Both the position numbers and the translations under genes were made by a program. Shown here in pieces: positions 23,109 to 32,000 of a DNA stretch of 64,000 bases; the first letter of the stretch is position 1; each line of letters begins with the position of its first letter. The notes under the pieces are model-generated. The model was not told the origin of the DNA, searched no databases, and worked only from the letters and a program-made list of their open reading frames with translations. This stretch comes from Tautonia marina (GTDB lineage: Bacteria > Planctomycetota > Planctomycetia > Isosphaerales > Isosphaeraceae): the NCBI RefSeq assembly GCF_009177065.1, contig NZ_WEZF01000014.1, positions 124,001-188,000 on the forward strand, read 5' to 3'.

Positions 23109-25913
23109 TTACGGGGCCGCGTCGCCTGCAACGCGGTCGAAGATCAGGCCCGGATCGTTCGGCGGAGCGCCGATCGGCCGGAAGGTAAAGCGGTCGGGAC
23201 CGCCGGAGATGGCCTGGCCGATGAGGTCGCCTTGCTCCTCGCTGCGGAGGATCAAGGTGTCTCCGTCGATTCCGTAGGGGCCGGTCAGAGTGGTGGCCTC
23301 GCCCTGCTTCGGCGTCACGACCCAGGAGAAATTCCCTTCCTCGTCGATGGTCAGCTCGAAGCGGACCTGATCGTTCGGCTCGGCCCGCCATTGGCCGACG
23401 AGGTCGGTGGCGGGGGCGTCGGCGTCGGCCTCCGCCTCGGCGTCGGCCTCGGCCTCGGCCTCGGCGGGGGCGGGTTCGGCGGCCGGCGCGGGAGCTGCGC
23501 CCGGTGCGGGGGCTGCGGCCGGGGTGGGGGGGCTGCTCGCGGGGGGCTCGGCGGGGCCGGTCAGGGCTTCGAGCATCCGAGAGGCGACCACGTCTTCCGG
23601 CTGCTGGGTGGTGACGACCTGAAGGGCTCGGACCGCCGAGTCGTCGTGGCCGAGAATCAGGTAGTGATAGGCCAGGACGAAGTGCGAGGCCGGGTCGTTG
23701 GGGTTCTGTCGGCAATAGGACTCAAGGTTGCGAAGCTGATCGGTGTAGTACGTCGTGTTCTTGTAAAGGCTGCTCATGGTGGTCCAGTCCCAGCCGGGAG
23801 CGACCGCGAGCAGGGCGTTCAGCACGGCGGCGGCGTTGCGGTAATCGCCCAGAGCAAAGAGGCAGAGGGCGCGGAACTCGTGCATGATCGGATCGCCGGG
23901 CGTCAGCCGGAGGGCCTCTTCAATCAGGCTCAGAGCCCGTCCGTTGTCGTTGTTGGCGAAGGCGGCGCGGGCCTGGTCAAAGAGCTGATAGGCCTGCTGC
24001 TGTTCGGGCGTCAGTTGCGGTTCGGCCGGGGCGGCGTCGGCGGGCGCCTGGCCGGGATCGGCCGTCAGGTAGGTTTGCACGACGATCGGCTGGGAGTAGT
24101 CGTAGACCGGAACGGTGGCGACCGGCGCGACATAGTACGGGTTCAGATACGACGCGCTGTAGTAGCCGGAGGTCCACGACGACAGGCTGTTCAAGGCCCA
24201 CATGCTGGTGCCGAAGGCCAGGGGGATCGACCAGGCATTGGCCCACGAGTTGTTCCAGCAGCCGTGATACCAGCCGTGGTAGACCGGCGGGACATAGCGG
24301 TTGTACCAGGCGCCGGCCCACTGGTTCGCGCCCCATCCCCATCCGGGGCTCCCCCAGCCGCTGCCGCCCCATCCCCAACCGGGGCTTCCCCAACCACCGC
24401 CGCCTCCCCATCCCCATCCGGGACGGTTGACGTTGATGTTGTTGTTATTCCAGTTGATGTTGTTCTGATTGAGCCAGTTTTGGTTATTGTTGATGATGTT
24501 GTTGATGTTTCCCGAACCAATATTCGGTCGGTTGCCCCCGCCGATAATCGGTCGATCACCGCCGCCGAAGATGGGACGATCGCCCCCGCCGATGTATTCG
24601 GGCAAGGTCGTAATGCCGCCACCGGGCCGTCCCGGTCGGTTTCCCCCGATGATGGGACGATCGCCACCTCCAGGCCGTCCCGGCCGGTTTCCTCCGATGA
24701 TGGGCCGATCGCCGCCGCCAGGCCGTCCCGGCAGGGTGGTGGGCCGGTCGAAGCCAGGCCGTCCAGGGAGGGTGGTAGGCCGATCGCCGCCGCCAGGCCG
24801 TCCCGGCAAGGTGGGCCGATCGCCACCGCCGGGCCGTCCCGGCAGGGTGGTGGGCCGATCGAAGCCGGGGCGACTGGGGAGGGTTGTCGGCCGATCGCCG
24901 CCGGGCCGACCGGGGAGGGTTGTCGGCCGATCACCACCGGGTCGACCTGGCAACGTGGTGGGTCGATCGCCGCCGGGGCGGCCTGGCAACGTGGTAGGTC
25001 GATCGCCGCCGGGACGGCCCGGAAGGCCGGGAGTAGGTCGGGTGGTGCCGATCCCCGAGCCGGGGCGGTTACCTCCGGGTCGTCCCGGCAGGGTGGTGGG
25101 CCGATCGCCACCGCCCGGGCGTCCCGGCAGGGTGGTGATGCCGCCGCCCGGGCGACTGGGGAGCGTGGTGGGTCGATCGCCGCCGGAGATGTTGGGGAGC
25201 GAGGGACGGGTGACGCCCCCGCCGCCGGGTCGATCGCCGCTGCCAAGGCCGGGAATCGACGGAAGCGTGCTGCCGCCAGGCCGACCCGGGAGCGTCGAGG
25301 GAGGGGTGAATCCCCCGCCGCCGGGCCGATTCCCAAGGCTGGGGCGATTCCCACCCCCTGCGAGGTTCGGCAACGAGGGACGGGTCGTCGCTCCCCCGGC
25401 GCCGGGAGAGGTCGGCCGGTTCAGATTCGGCAATGAAGGTCGGGTGGCACCGCCGCCCGCGCCTGGGGCCGAGGGCCGCGACAGGTTCGGGGTGGAGGGT
25501 CGGGTGGAACCGATCCCCCCGCTCGGCCGGTTCAGGTTCGGCGTGGTCGGTCGGTTCTGAATCGAGCCGGGCCGTGTTGTGGGCAGGTTGGGTCGCGCGC
25601 TGGGCGTGCTCGGGCGGGTGGTCGGACGCGCTGCGGAGATGTTGGGGCGTGCGCCACCGGCGGCGCCCATTGAGGGGCGCGCACTGCCCCCCGGACGCGC
25701 AGCGCCCAACGAGGGGCGGGCGCCTCCGGTGGGGCGGCCGGCGCCCATTGAGGGCCGCGCACCGCCACCAGCGCGACCGGCCCCGATCGAAGGGCGGCCG
25801 CCTCCTCCGCCGCCGCGACGCTGAGCAAAGGCCAGAGAATCGGGCCAGAAGGCCATGAGCGTGGCGAGGATCGCGATGGCCACGGCCGGGAACCGTCGGG
25901 GAGTGGTGGTCAT
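23109..25913 (-). CDS. large secreted repeat protein: Gly/Arg/Pro repeats, Trp/Gly region, TPR-like and C-terminal beta domain
   Basis: 934 residues. Signal peptide (core VAIAILATLMAFW, cleavage around residue 30). Residues 35-240 are loose R-P-S and R-P-N repeats; 240-455 are regular 13-residue repeats of the GGDRPTTLPGRPG type. Residues about 468-495 are Asn-rich, 497-530 are Trp/Gly-rich and 535-600 are aromatic. Residues about 640-790 are helical with TPR-like pairs (GRALSLIEEALRLTPGDP, then a repeat around FVLAYHYLILGHDDSAVRAL). An acidic Ala/Glu/Pro linker (about 795-835) leads to a lipocalin-like beta domain (LVGQWRAEPNDQVRFELTID). The repeats make it extremely low-complexity and cationic in the middle. 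Probably exposed on the cell surface or in the matrix; function unknown. Confidence 0.8.
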   Translation of the reverse strand: MTTTPRRFPAVAIAILATLMAFWPDSLAFAQRRGGGGGGRPSIGAGRAGGGARPSMGAGRPTGGARPSLGAARPGGSARPSMGAAGGARPNISAARPTTRPSTPSARPNLPTTRPGSIQNRPTTPNLNRPSGGIGSTRPSTPNLSRPSAPGAGGGATRPSLPNLNRPTSPGAGGATTRPSLPNLAGGGNRPSLGNRPGGGGFTPPSTLPGRPGGSTLPSIPGLGSGDRPGGGGVTRPSLPNISGGDRPTTLPSRPGGGITTLPGRPGGGDRPTTLPGRPGGNRPGSGIGTTRPTPGLPGRPGGDRPTTLPGRPGGDRPTTLPGRPGGDRPTTLPGRPGGDRPTTLPSRPGFDRPTTLPGRPGGGDRPTLPGRPGGGDRPTTLPGRPGFDRPTTLPGRPGGGDRPIIGGNRPGRPGGGDRPIIGGNRPGRPGGGITTLPEYIGGGDRPIFGGGDRPIIGGGNRPNIGSGNINNIINNNQNWLNQNNINWNNNNINVNRPGWGWGGGGGWGSPGWGWGGSGWGSPGWGWGANQWAGAWYNRYVPPVYHGWYHGCWNNSWANAWSIPLAFGTSMWALNSLSSWTSGYYSASYLNPYYVAPVATVPVYDYSQPIVVQTYLTADPGQAPADAAPAEPQLTPEQQQAYQLFDQARAAFANNDNGRALSLIEEALRLTPGDPIMHEFRALCLFALGDYRNAAAVLNALLAVAPGWDWTTMSSLYKNTTYYTDQLRNLESYCRQNPNDPASHFVLAYHYLILGHDDSAVRALQVVTTQQPEDVVASRMLEALTGPAEPPASSPPTPAAAPAPGAAPAPAAEPAPAEAEAEADAEAEADADAPATDLVGQWRAEPNDQVRFELTIDEEGNFSWVVTPKQGEATTLTGPYGIDGDTLILRSEEQGDLIGQAISGGPDRFTFRPIGAPPNDPGLIFDRVAGDAAP
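24549..25196 (-). repeat. tandem 39-nt coding repeats (13-residue GGDRPTTLPGRPG type)
   Basis: Stretch of the large secreted gene encoding about residues 240-455. The best-preserved core (around residues 300-350) has four nearly identical consecutive units. Length variants (FDRP, GGGDRP) suggest growth by unequal exchange. Confidence 0.85.
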
Positions 25914-26082
25914 GGGTGCGTCGTCCGAATTATCGAGGGGCCGTGGGAGAGATCACGTCGTCCGCCTGAGTGCTGAGTTGAGGAGTCGAGCAGCAATCCG
26001 TTGACGAAATCGGTCTCGAAGGTCAGCCTCCCCGGCTGTCCGGTTACGCTCGGAACAGCCGGAGCGGCAAAGGCTTCGTCTG

Positions 26083-26117
26083 GAATCGGAACCGGTAAAC
26101 CAAACCGGTTCCGATTC
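26083..26117 (-). terminator. terminator hairpin for the SnoaL-like gene
   Basis: GAATCGGAACCGG and CCGGTTCCGATTC form a perfect 13-bp stem with a 9-nt AT-rich loop, 15 nt past the leftward stop codon at 26133. Confidence 0.75.
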
Positions 26118-26132
26118 GCATTCCGCGATGTC

Positions 26133-27023
26133 TTATTCCTTGGGGGCGGGAGGTTGTCGCACGATGGTCACCTCAACATCCGGCTGCACGACCCCGGCAA
26201 TCACGCGGTCGAGCGAGCTCCAGAGGAAGCGGTTCTCATCGATGGGAGTCAGGTAAAAGGTTGCCGATCCGGTGACGCCTTCCGGCAAGACGATCTCGCT
26301 CTTGACGACCCAGGCCGAGCCGTCGGTCGACCATCGCCCTTCGGAAAATCCGCCGTCGCTGTCGAAGTTCCACGAGCGGATGATCCCCTGTGCGGCGTCC
26401 CATCCGATCCGCTGATTGGTCTTGATGAGAGTCTCGCCATCTTGCTCGATCGTGTAGCCGCCGACGAGGAAGTTGCCGTCGTCGGACCAGGCGAACGAGA
26501 CCGAGACGTTCTGATCGGCTCCTTCGCTGACCCAGTCGCCGACGAGCCAGGCGATCGGTTCGAGAAAGTCGTGAGCGGTCGGCAAGGGCTCCTCGGCGGT
26601 CTGCCTCATGCTGGCAATCTTCCAGCCGTCGCCCGTCTTGATGAGCACGGCAAGATAGCGGTTGCGGGCGCTGGCCTGGTCGGAGGTGGTGGTGATGGTC
26701 ACGCCGTCCTCGATGGCGAGCGATGGGCCAACGAGGCGAAATTCCTCGACCTCCCGGACCAGCTTCGCCTCGGGGAACTCCTCAAAGAAGCGGCCGAGGA
26801 TCTCGGTAATCGCGTCCTGACCTCGGTAGAGGTTGCCGGCCTCGTCCACCAGCTCGGCTTCTGCGGCAAACAGGGCGGCCACGGCCTTGGCGTCTGCCTG
26901 GTTGAAGGCCGCGTCGAACTGTTCCGCGAGCTTCTTCGGAGCGTCGCCATCGGTCTCCTGGGGAGCCCCGAGCGGTGCAAGGATCAGGCCCACCAAAGCC
27001 ATCGTCGCGACGTGGGTCATCAT
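26133..27023 (-). CDS. exported SnoaL-like/DUF4440 (SgcJ/EcaC-type) protein
   Basis: 296 residues from the ATG at 27023 (a second ATG follows at once). Hydrophobic signal segment (VATMALVGLILAPLG). Residues about 25-150 match SgcJ/EcaC proteins of the SnoaL/DUF4440 fold: LAEQFDAAFNQADAKAVAALF, DEAGNLYRGQDAITEIL, then YLAVLIKTGDGWKIASMRQT. The second half (about 160-290) looks like a partial repeat of a beta-rich domain (FLEPIAWLVGDWVS, SFAWSDDGNFLVGG) common after DUF4440 in planctomycetes. No catalytic residues are obvious. Likely periplasmic. Singleton gene; strong terminator follows. Confidence 0.82.
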   Translation of the reverse strand: MMTHVATMALVGLILAPLGAPQETDGDAPKKLAEQFDAAFNQADAKAVAALFAAEAELVDEAGNLYRGQDAITEILGRFFEEFPEAKLVREVEEFRLVGPSLAIEDGVTITTTSDQASARNRYLAVLIKTGDGWKIASMRQTAEEPLPTAHDFLEPIAWLVGDWVSEGADQNVSVSFAWSDDGNFLVGGYTIEQDGETLIKTNQRIGWDAAQGIIRSWNFDSDGGFSEGRWSTDGSAWVVKSEIVLPEGVTGSATFYLTPIDENRFLWSSLDRVIAGVVQPDVEVTIVRQPPAPKE

Positions 27024-27207
27024 GGTTGCCTCGTGAAGCAAGATGCAAAGGAAAGAGAAACCAAGGGGGCTCGGCAGCGGCCTGGGAACGGCCGATCGAA
27101 GGGTTTGGACACGCGCCCCCGGTCCAACTCGCACTCCTTTGAATCTAAGCCACGAAGGTTCGGGTCGGAAAGAAGGGATTCCCGCAATTTTGCCGTGATC
27201 CGATCGA

Positions 27208-27224
27208 GTTGCCTGTCAGGCAAC
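27208..27224. repeat. short palindrome (possible operator)
   Basis: GTTGCCT and AGGCAAC flank a 3-nt centre, about 190 nt upstream of the SnoaL-like gene. Size suits a dimeric regulator site; no regulator is known. Confidence 0.3.
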
Positions 27225-27596
27225 CAGAGTCGGAGTCTTCAGAAGTGTGGATCGCAGGTCGTGTGCCACGGCGTTGCCTGAGCGGAACCGAATCGCCTTC
27301 GCGCCCTCCCTGGCCAGTGGCAACGCTCCCGGCTCGGCGCGGGGTCGGACCTCTTGCCGTCGCGCGTCTTGATCGCAAGGCGAGGCATTCGATTGCGCGA
27401 CACAACTCTTGATTTCAACAGAGATTTCGATCGCCGATCCGGCCTCGCAGCCTCCCCGAGACCGCAATCACAGAACCCCCGCGATCACTGCCGGGACCAT
27501 CCCCGAGGACGAGGCGATTCGCCCTTGCCTCGCGCCACGACCCATGCCGCACACCCACCCACAGAAGCCAGAAACCTCACGTCTACCACAGTGCAA

Positions 27597-27632
27597 CGAG
27601 GGAGAGGGGCCAGAAACCTCCCCTCTCCCTCG
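27597..27632 (-). terminator. strong hairpin downstream of the exported repeat gene
   Basis: CGAGGGAGAGGGG and CCCCTCTCCCTCG form a perfect 13-bp stem with a 10-nt loop, about 97 nt past the leftward stop codon at 27730. Confidence 0.6.
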
Positions 27633-27729
27633 TGAGCAAAGGCCCGACCCTGACACTGATCCGGCAAGCCGTTCGGGATCAAACCGGGGCCGACGGCTGC
27701 CGGGATCGGTGATCAGATCGATCGCGCGA

Positions 27730-28572
27730 TCAGGCCACGTCGGGCCGGAAGGCCATCGTCATTTGACCGCTGGCTCCCATGGTTCGCATCTGGGGGCGGA
27801 GCGTCATATCGACGACGCCCGACCCCTGAGCGCCGGCCAGCGCGCCGGTGGCATCGACGACCTGGTAACGAAGCCGGGCGGTCGAGGCATCGGGGTCGGC
27901 ATCGCCCGGGGCCCGGCCGGCCTGCAAGGTCATGGTGCCGCGCCGGGTGGTGACGGTCAGCGTCAGGTTCTCGGGAGAGGACGAGGCATTGGCCACGTAG
28001 TCGGCATTGATGCGGGCGGGGCCGATCCCACGGACCTGGCCGATCCCTTGAAGCTGGAACGACCCGCTGGAGCCGTCCGGAGCGATCTGGAGGCGGTAGT
28101 TGCCGCGCATCGTGCTCGACAGGTCGAGGTTCTCCAGATCGATCGCCGGGCCGGCGTTCGGCCGCGCATTGGGGGCCGCGAACGGCCGCGCATTGGGAGC
28201 CGCGAACGGCCGAGCAATCGGCCCGCTCTCGCCCGAGGCAATCGGTCGGGCGAACTGCGGAGCGACCGGTCGGGCCGTATTCCCGACCCCCGGCCTCCCC
28301 TGCAAGGTCCACGCCTGCCCGCTCTGCGCGGCCGGGTTGTTCGTTCCGGTCACGGTTTGCGGCGGGGTCTGGGCGGTGGTCACCAGTCCGCTCTGCGCGG
28401 CCGGATCAACGCTTCCGGTCACCGTTTCCGGCGGTGCCTCGGTTGTGGTCGTGGTGACGAGTCCGCTCTGGGCGGACACATCGGCCACCGTCGAGGTGGG
28501 CAGGGTGACTGACAGAAAGACCAAGGACTCCAGTCCCTCGACCTTCGGGCTCATCGACTTTGATCGACGCAT
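27730..28572 (-). CDS. exported low-complexity protein with planctomycete extracellular-type N-terminus
   Basis: 280 residues from the ATG at 28572, with a GGAGG ribosome-binding site. The N-terminus is MSPKVEGLESLVFLSV, resembling the L-E-x-R-x-L-L-S motif of planctomycete extracellular proteins (PF07595-like), as in the two large genes to the right. Then come two units with AQSGLVTT and repeated ARPFAAPN segments. Residues about 140-280 form a beta-rich domain with GNYRLQIAPDGSSGSFQLQ and TLTVTTRRGTMTLQ. No enzyme motif. Likely secreted or surface-attached. A clear promoter lies 160-190 nt upstream. Confidence 0.7.
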   Translation of the reverse strand: MRRSKSMSPKVEGLESLVFLSVTLPTSTVADVSAQSGLVTTTTTEAPPETVTGSVDPAAQSGLVTTAQTPPQTVTGTNNPAAQSGQAWTLQGRPGVGNTARPVAPQFARPIASGESGPIARPFAAPNARPFAAPNARPNAGPAIDLENLDLSSTMRGNYRLQIAPDGSSGSFQLQGIGQVRGIGPARINADYVANASSSPENLTLTVTTRRGTMTLQAGRAPGDADPDASTARLRYQVVDATGALAGAQGSGVVDMTLRPQMRTMGASGQMTMAFRPDVA

Positions 28573-28730
28573 GGCTCCTCCGTGCGATCGCTCGCCGTCC
28601 TCATGGCTCCGGGGCGTGGGGATGTTCCGTGGATCGTTCGGAAGACTGAGGCCCCGGACCTCGCTGCCTTCCCGATCACTTCCTCGGCCCGTTTCGCGCG
28701 ATGGCGCCTCACGAACCGATTGCGGCGCGG

Positions 28731-28759
28731 ACAGTACCGAGACGCCAAGGGTCTGTCAA
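28731..28759 (-). promoter_or_regulatory. sigma-70-type promoter for the gene at 27730-28572
   Basis: On the minus strand, TTGACA (28759-28754), a 17-nt spacer and TACTGT (28736-28731). The start codon lies about 160 nt downstream. Confidence 0.6.
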
Positions 28760-28839
28760 CGCAAGTCCTGTGAGAGATTGGCTCTCGGTAAAATCGCCGT
28801 CAAACTTGAGCGAAAATGTTCCCCTGGCCGGATTGGGGA

Positions 28840-28869
28840 TTGACGGGGAATTGATCGGAGAGTTCTAAT
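28840..28869 (+). promoter_or_regulatory. sigma-70-type promoter for the delta-60 genes
   Basis: TTGACG (28840-28845), an 18-nt spacer and TCTAAT (28864-28869). The first delta-60 gene starts about 225 nt downstream. Confidence 0.55.
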
Positions 28870-29095
28870 GATAAGCGTATGGGACCGTTCTTGATGGACG
28901 GGCCCCGGCGGTCGAGAAGGCCGGGTCGTGCCAGATGATGATGGCGCGGCTCGGCCTTTGTTCATGGAATGGGCTCGCCTCCGCCTGCCCGCCTGTCTGC
29001 TCCGGGACGTTCCGATCGTCGAGACGACCCGCGGCCCCTCCCTGTTGCGGTCTGGGAATGAGACCCAGCCCGCGTCTTCCTGGGAGGATCGGACA

Positions 29096-32000
29096 ATGCG
29101 ACACCCTCAACGACTCGGCTGGTTTCGGTGGGCGACTTGTCGGGGGGATCATGATGTGATTCCTCGGCGGTGGTCCAAACGGCGGCTAGTGATCGACCGG
29201 CTGGAAGCTCGCACGCTGCTGGCGGCGTTCCTCGACACAAGTTTCGGTGTCGGCGGCAAGGCCACGGTCCCCTTCGACCTCGCTGAGGCGGGGGGGTACG
29301 ATACCGCGATTCAAGCCGACGGGAAGATCGTGGTCGTGGGTGAGTTCGGGGGCTTTCCGGGGCCTGGAAATGCCGATTTTCTCATCGCGCGCTACACGGC
29401 CAGCGGGCACCTCGACCCGACGTTTAGCGGCGATGGCATCGCCTCGGTCTCCTTCTTTCCGGGAGGCACGAGCCGCGAAGTGGCCCAGGGCGTGACCCTG
29501 CAAAGCGACGGCAAGATCGTGGTCGTCGGCTCGGTCCAGCAGGCGGCAGGGGATTACGACTTTGGGATCGTCCGGCTCAATGCCAACGGCACCCTCGATA
29601 CCAGCTTTAGCGGCGACGGCCGGCAGTTGGTCTCCTTTAACCTCGGTGGCTCGGACTCGGACCTGGCCAACGACGTGCTGATCGACGGGAGCGGTCGGAT
29701 TGTCGTGGCGGGCACGGTCGATCGCGCGGCCGGGGGAGACACCGACGTTGGAGTCGCCCGGCTCAGGTCGAACGGGGACCTCGACCCCGACTTCAACCCG
29801 AGGGGCCTGGTGGGTCGAACCTGGTACTCGTTCAACCGCGGGCCGGTCGGCAATCGCCTCGACACCGGAGAGGCCATCGCGATCCAGGCCGATCAGAAGC
29901 TGGTGGTGGGGGCCACCGTGCAGATGTCGGACACAGACTACGACTTCGGCGTGGTGCGGCTGAACACGAACGGCACGGTCGACACCGCCACCTTTCAGGC
30001 TTCGGGGCCTTATCCCGGCACGCAGACGGTCGCCTTCAACCTGCTCGGCGGCCCCCTGACCGACAAGCTCAGCGATCTGGCGGTTCACGGAAGCACAATC
30101 GTGCTCGGCGGAACGGCGGCTCGGGCTGGGGGGAACAGGGATTTCGCCGCTGCCCGGCTTCTGTCGAACGGCACGCTCGATCCCGGCTTCAGCGGCGATG
30201 GCAAGGCGATGGTCGCCTTTGATCAGGTCGCGGGAGGCGCGGATGTCTGCAATGCGTTGGCCGTGCAGAGCGACGGAGCGATCTTGCTCGTGGGGCAGGT
30301 TGCGACCCCCTCGGACGGATTCGACTTCGGTGTGGCCCGATTGACCGCGGCGGGGGCGATCGACTCCACCTTCAACCCGATCGGAGCGACCTTCGGCCGG
30401 CAGACGGTCGGCTTCAATCTCGGCGGCAGCAATCTTGACACCGCGAACGCGGTCGCGATTCAGCCTGACGGTCGGATCGTGGTGGTCGGTCAGGCGTTCA
30501 AGATCTTCGTCGCCATGATGTTCGATCCGGTCGCCCTGACCCGGCTGAACGCCAACGGCACGATCGACACGACGTTCGGAACGACAGGTCGCATGGCCGA
30601 GTCGTACGGCTTCAGCAATGGGGTTGCGTCCAGCATGGTGATGCAGCCCGACGGCAAGGCGATCCTCGCGGGAAGCGTGATCCACGACGGGAACATGGAC
30701 TTCGCCGTCGCTCGCGTCTGGGCCAACGGCACGCTCGACACCTCCTTCGGCGGGACCGGCGTGGTCACGATTCCGTTCGACCGGGGCGGGACCAACGCCG
30801 ATCGCGCCAATGGCGTCGCGATCCAGTCGGACGGGAAGATCGTTGTGGTCGGCAGCGCCGATACCGGGGTCGCCACGGCCACCGACATGGCCATTGCGCG
30901 GCTCCTGCCGAACGGCGACCTCGACCCGGACTTTGGCTTCGTCGGCGCCGGTCGGCGGATCATTCCGTTCGACGACATGGCCTCGCCGAGCCGGGACGAG
31001 GCCTTCGCCGTTGCGATCCAGAGCAGCGGCCACATCCTCGTTGGAGGGACCGTCGACAACGCTGTACGCGTGGATTTCACCGTGCTTCGGCTCAACCCCA
31101 ATGGCCAGTTGCTCGACACGACCTTCAATTCCACCGGGACTGTCCGAGGTGTGCAGTTTGTCGACTTCGCCGGCGGCGGCACCAACGCGGATCGCTGCCG
31201 GGCCCTGGCGCTGCAGCCCGACGGCAAGATCTTGCTGGCCGGCTCCGTCGATCGGGGAGGCGGCAACTACGACTTCGGGGTCGCCCGGGTCCTGACAGAC
31301 GGCCGCCTCGACACAACGTTCGACGGCGACGGGAAGCGGACCATCTCCTTCAACCTGGGCGGCCCGAACGCCGACCATGCCCGGGCCCTGGCGCTGCAGC
31401 CCGACGGCAAGATCCTCGTCGTCGGCGATGCCTCGATGAACGCCACCGGCGACATCGACTTCGCCATCGCCCGGCTGAATCTCAGCAACGGCTCGCTCGA
31501 CCCGACGTTCAGCGGCGACGGCAAGCAGACCGTACGCTTCAACCTGGGCGGCTCGAACGCCGATCGGCCTTCGAGCGTGATCGTTCGGGACAATCGGATC
31601 GTCATGGCCGGCGTCGCCGAGGTGGCGAGCCCCGGTGGCCCCGACATCGCCATTGCCCGGCTTCGGCTCGACGGCTCGCTCGATGGTTCCTTCGCCCCGA
31701 ATGGTCGGTACACCGTGCCGATGAACCTGGGAGGCAACAACACCGACGCAGCGGTCGCCGTCGCGGCCCTCTCGAGCAACCGCCTGCTGGTGGCGGGGAC
31801 CTCGGCGACCGATTCCCCGGTCGGGGGAACGATTCCGACCATGGTCCGCTTGCTCACACCGGCCGGTCAGGTCGAGGGAGACTACGACGGCGACGGCCGG
31901 ACCGACCTGGCTCTCTACCATCACGATGCCGCCACGAATCGGGGCCTCTTCGAAATCCGCCGCTCCTCCAGCGCCGCGATCATGATTCCGATCGCCGGTG

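Larger units (their letters stand above)
27024..27729. other. intergenic region, 706 nt, with two palindromes
   Basis: The longest gene-free stretch of the window, between two leftward genes. It holds a 13-bp hairpin (27597-27632), probably terminating the gene ending at 27730, and a 7-bp palindrome with a 3-nt loop at 27208-27224 (GTTGCCT/AGGCAAC). Open frames in it have no protein features and no good ribosome-binding site. Confidence 0.45.
28573..29095. other. divergent intergenic region, 523 nt, with promoters on both strands
   Basis: Separates the leftward exported repeat protein from the rightward delta-60 pair. It carries a promoter-like element for each direction (28731-28759 and 28840-28869), giving 5' leaders of roughly 150 and 220 nt. 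An upstream in-frame start for the right gene exists at 28928 but is less likely. Confidence 0.6.

Noticed and set aside
24549-25196. Regular 39-nt units as a possible CRISPR array.
   Set aside because: The units are direct coding repeats in one continuous frame with no unique spacers.
24469-25560. Plus-strand Pro/Gly/Arg repeat frame opposite the repeat gene.
   Set aside because: It mirrors the repeat of the minus-strand gene, which has a signal peptide and structured C-terminal domains.
28928-29095. An upstream start that would lengthen the first delta-60 protein by 56 residues.
   Set aside because: The ATG at 29096 has a well-spaced GGGAGGA and leads directly into the expected basic N-terminus.
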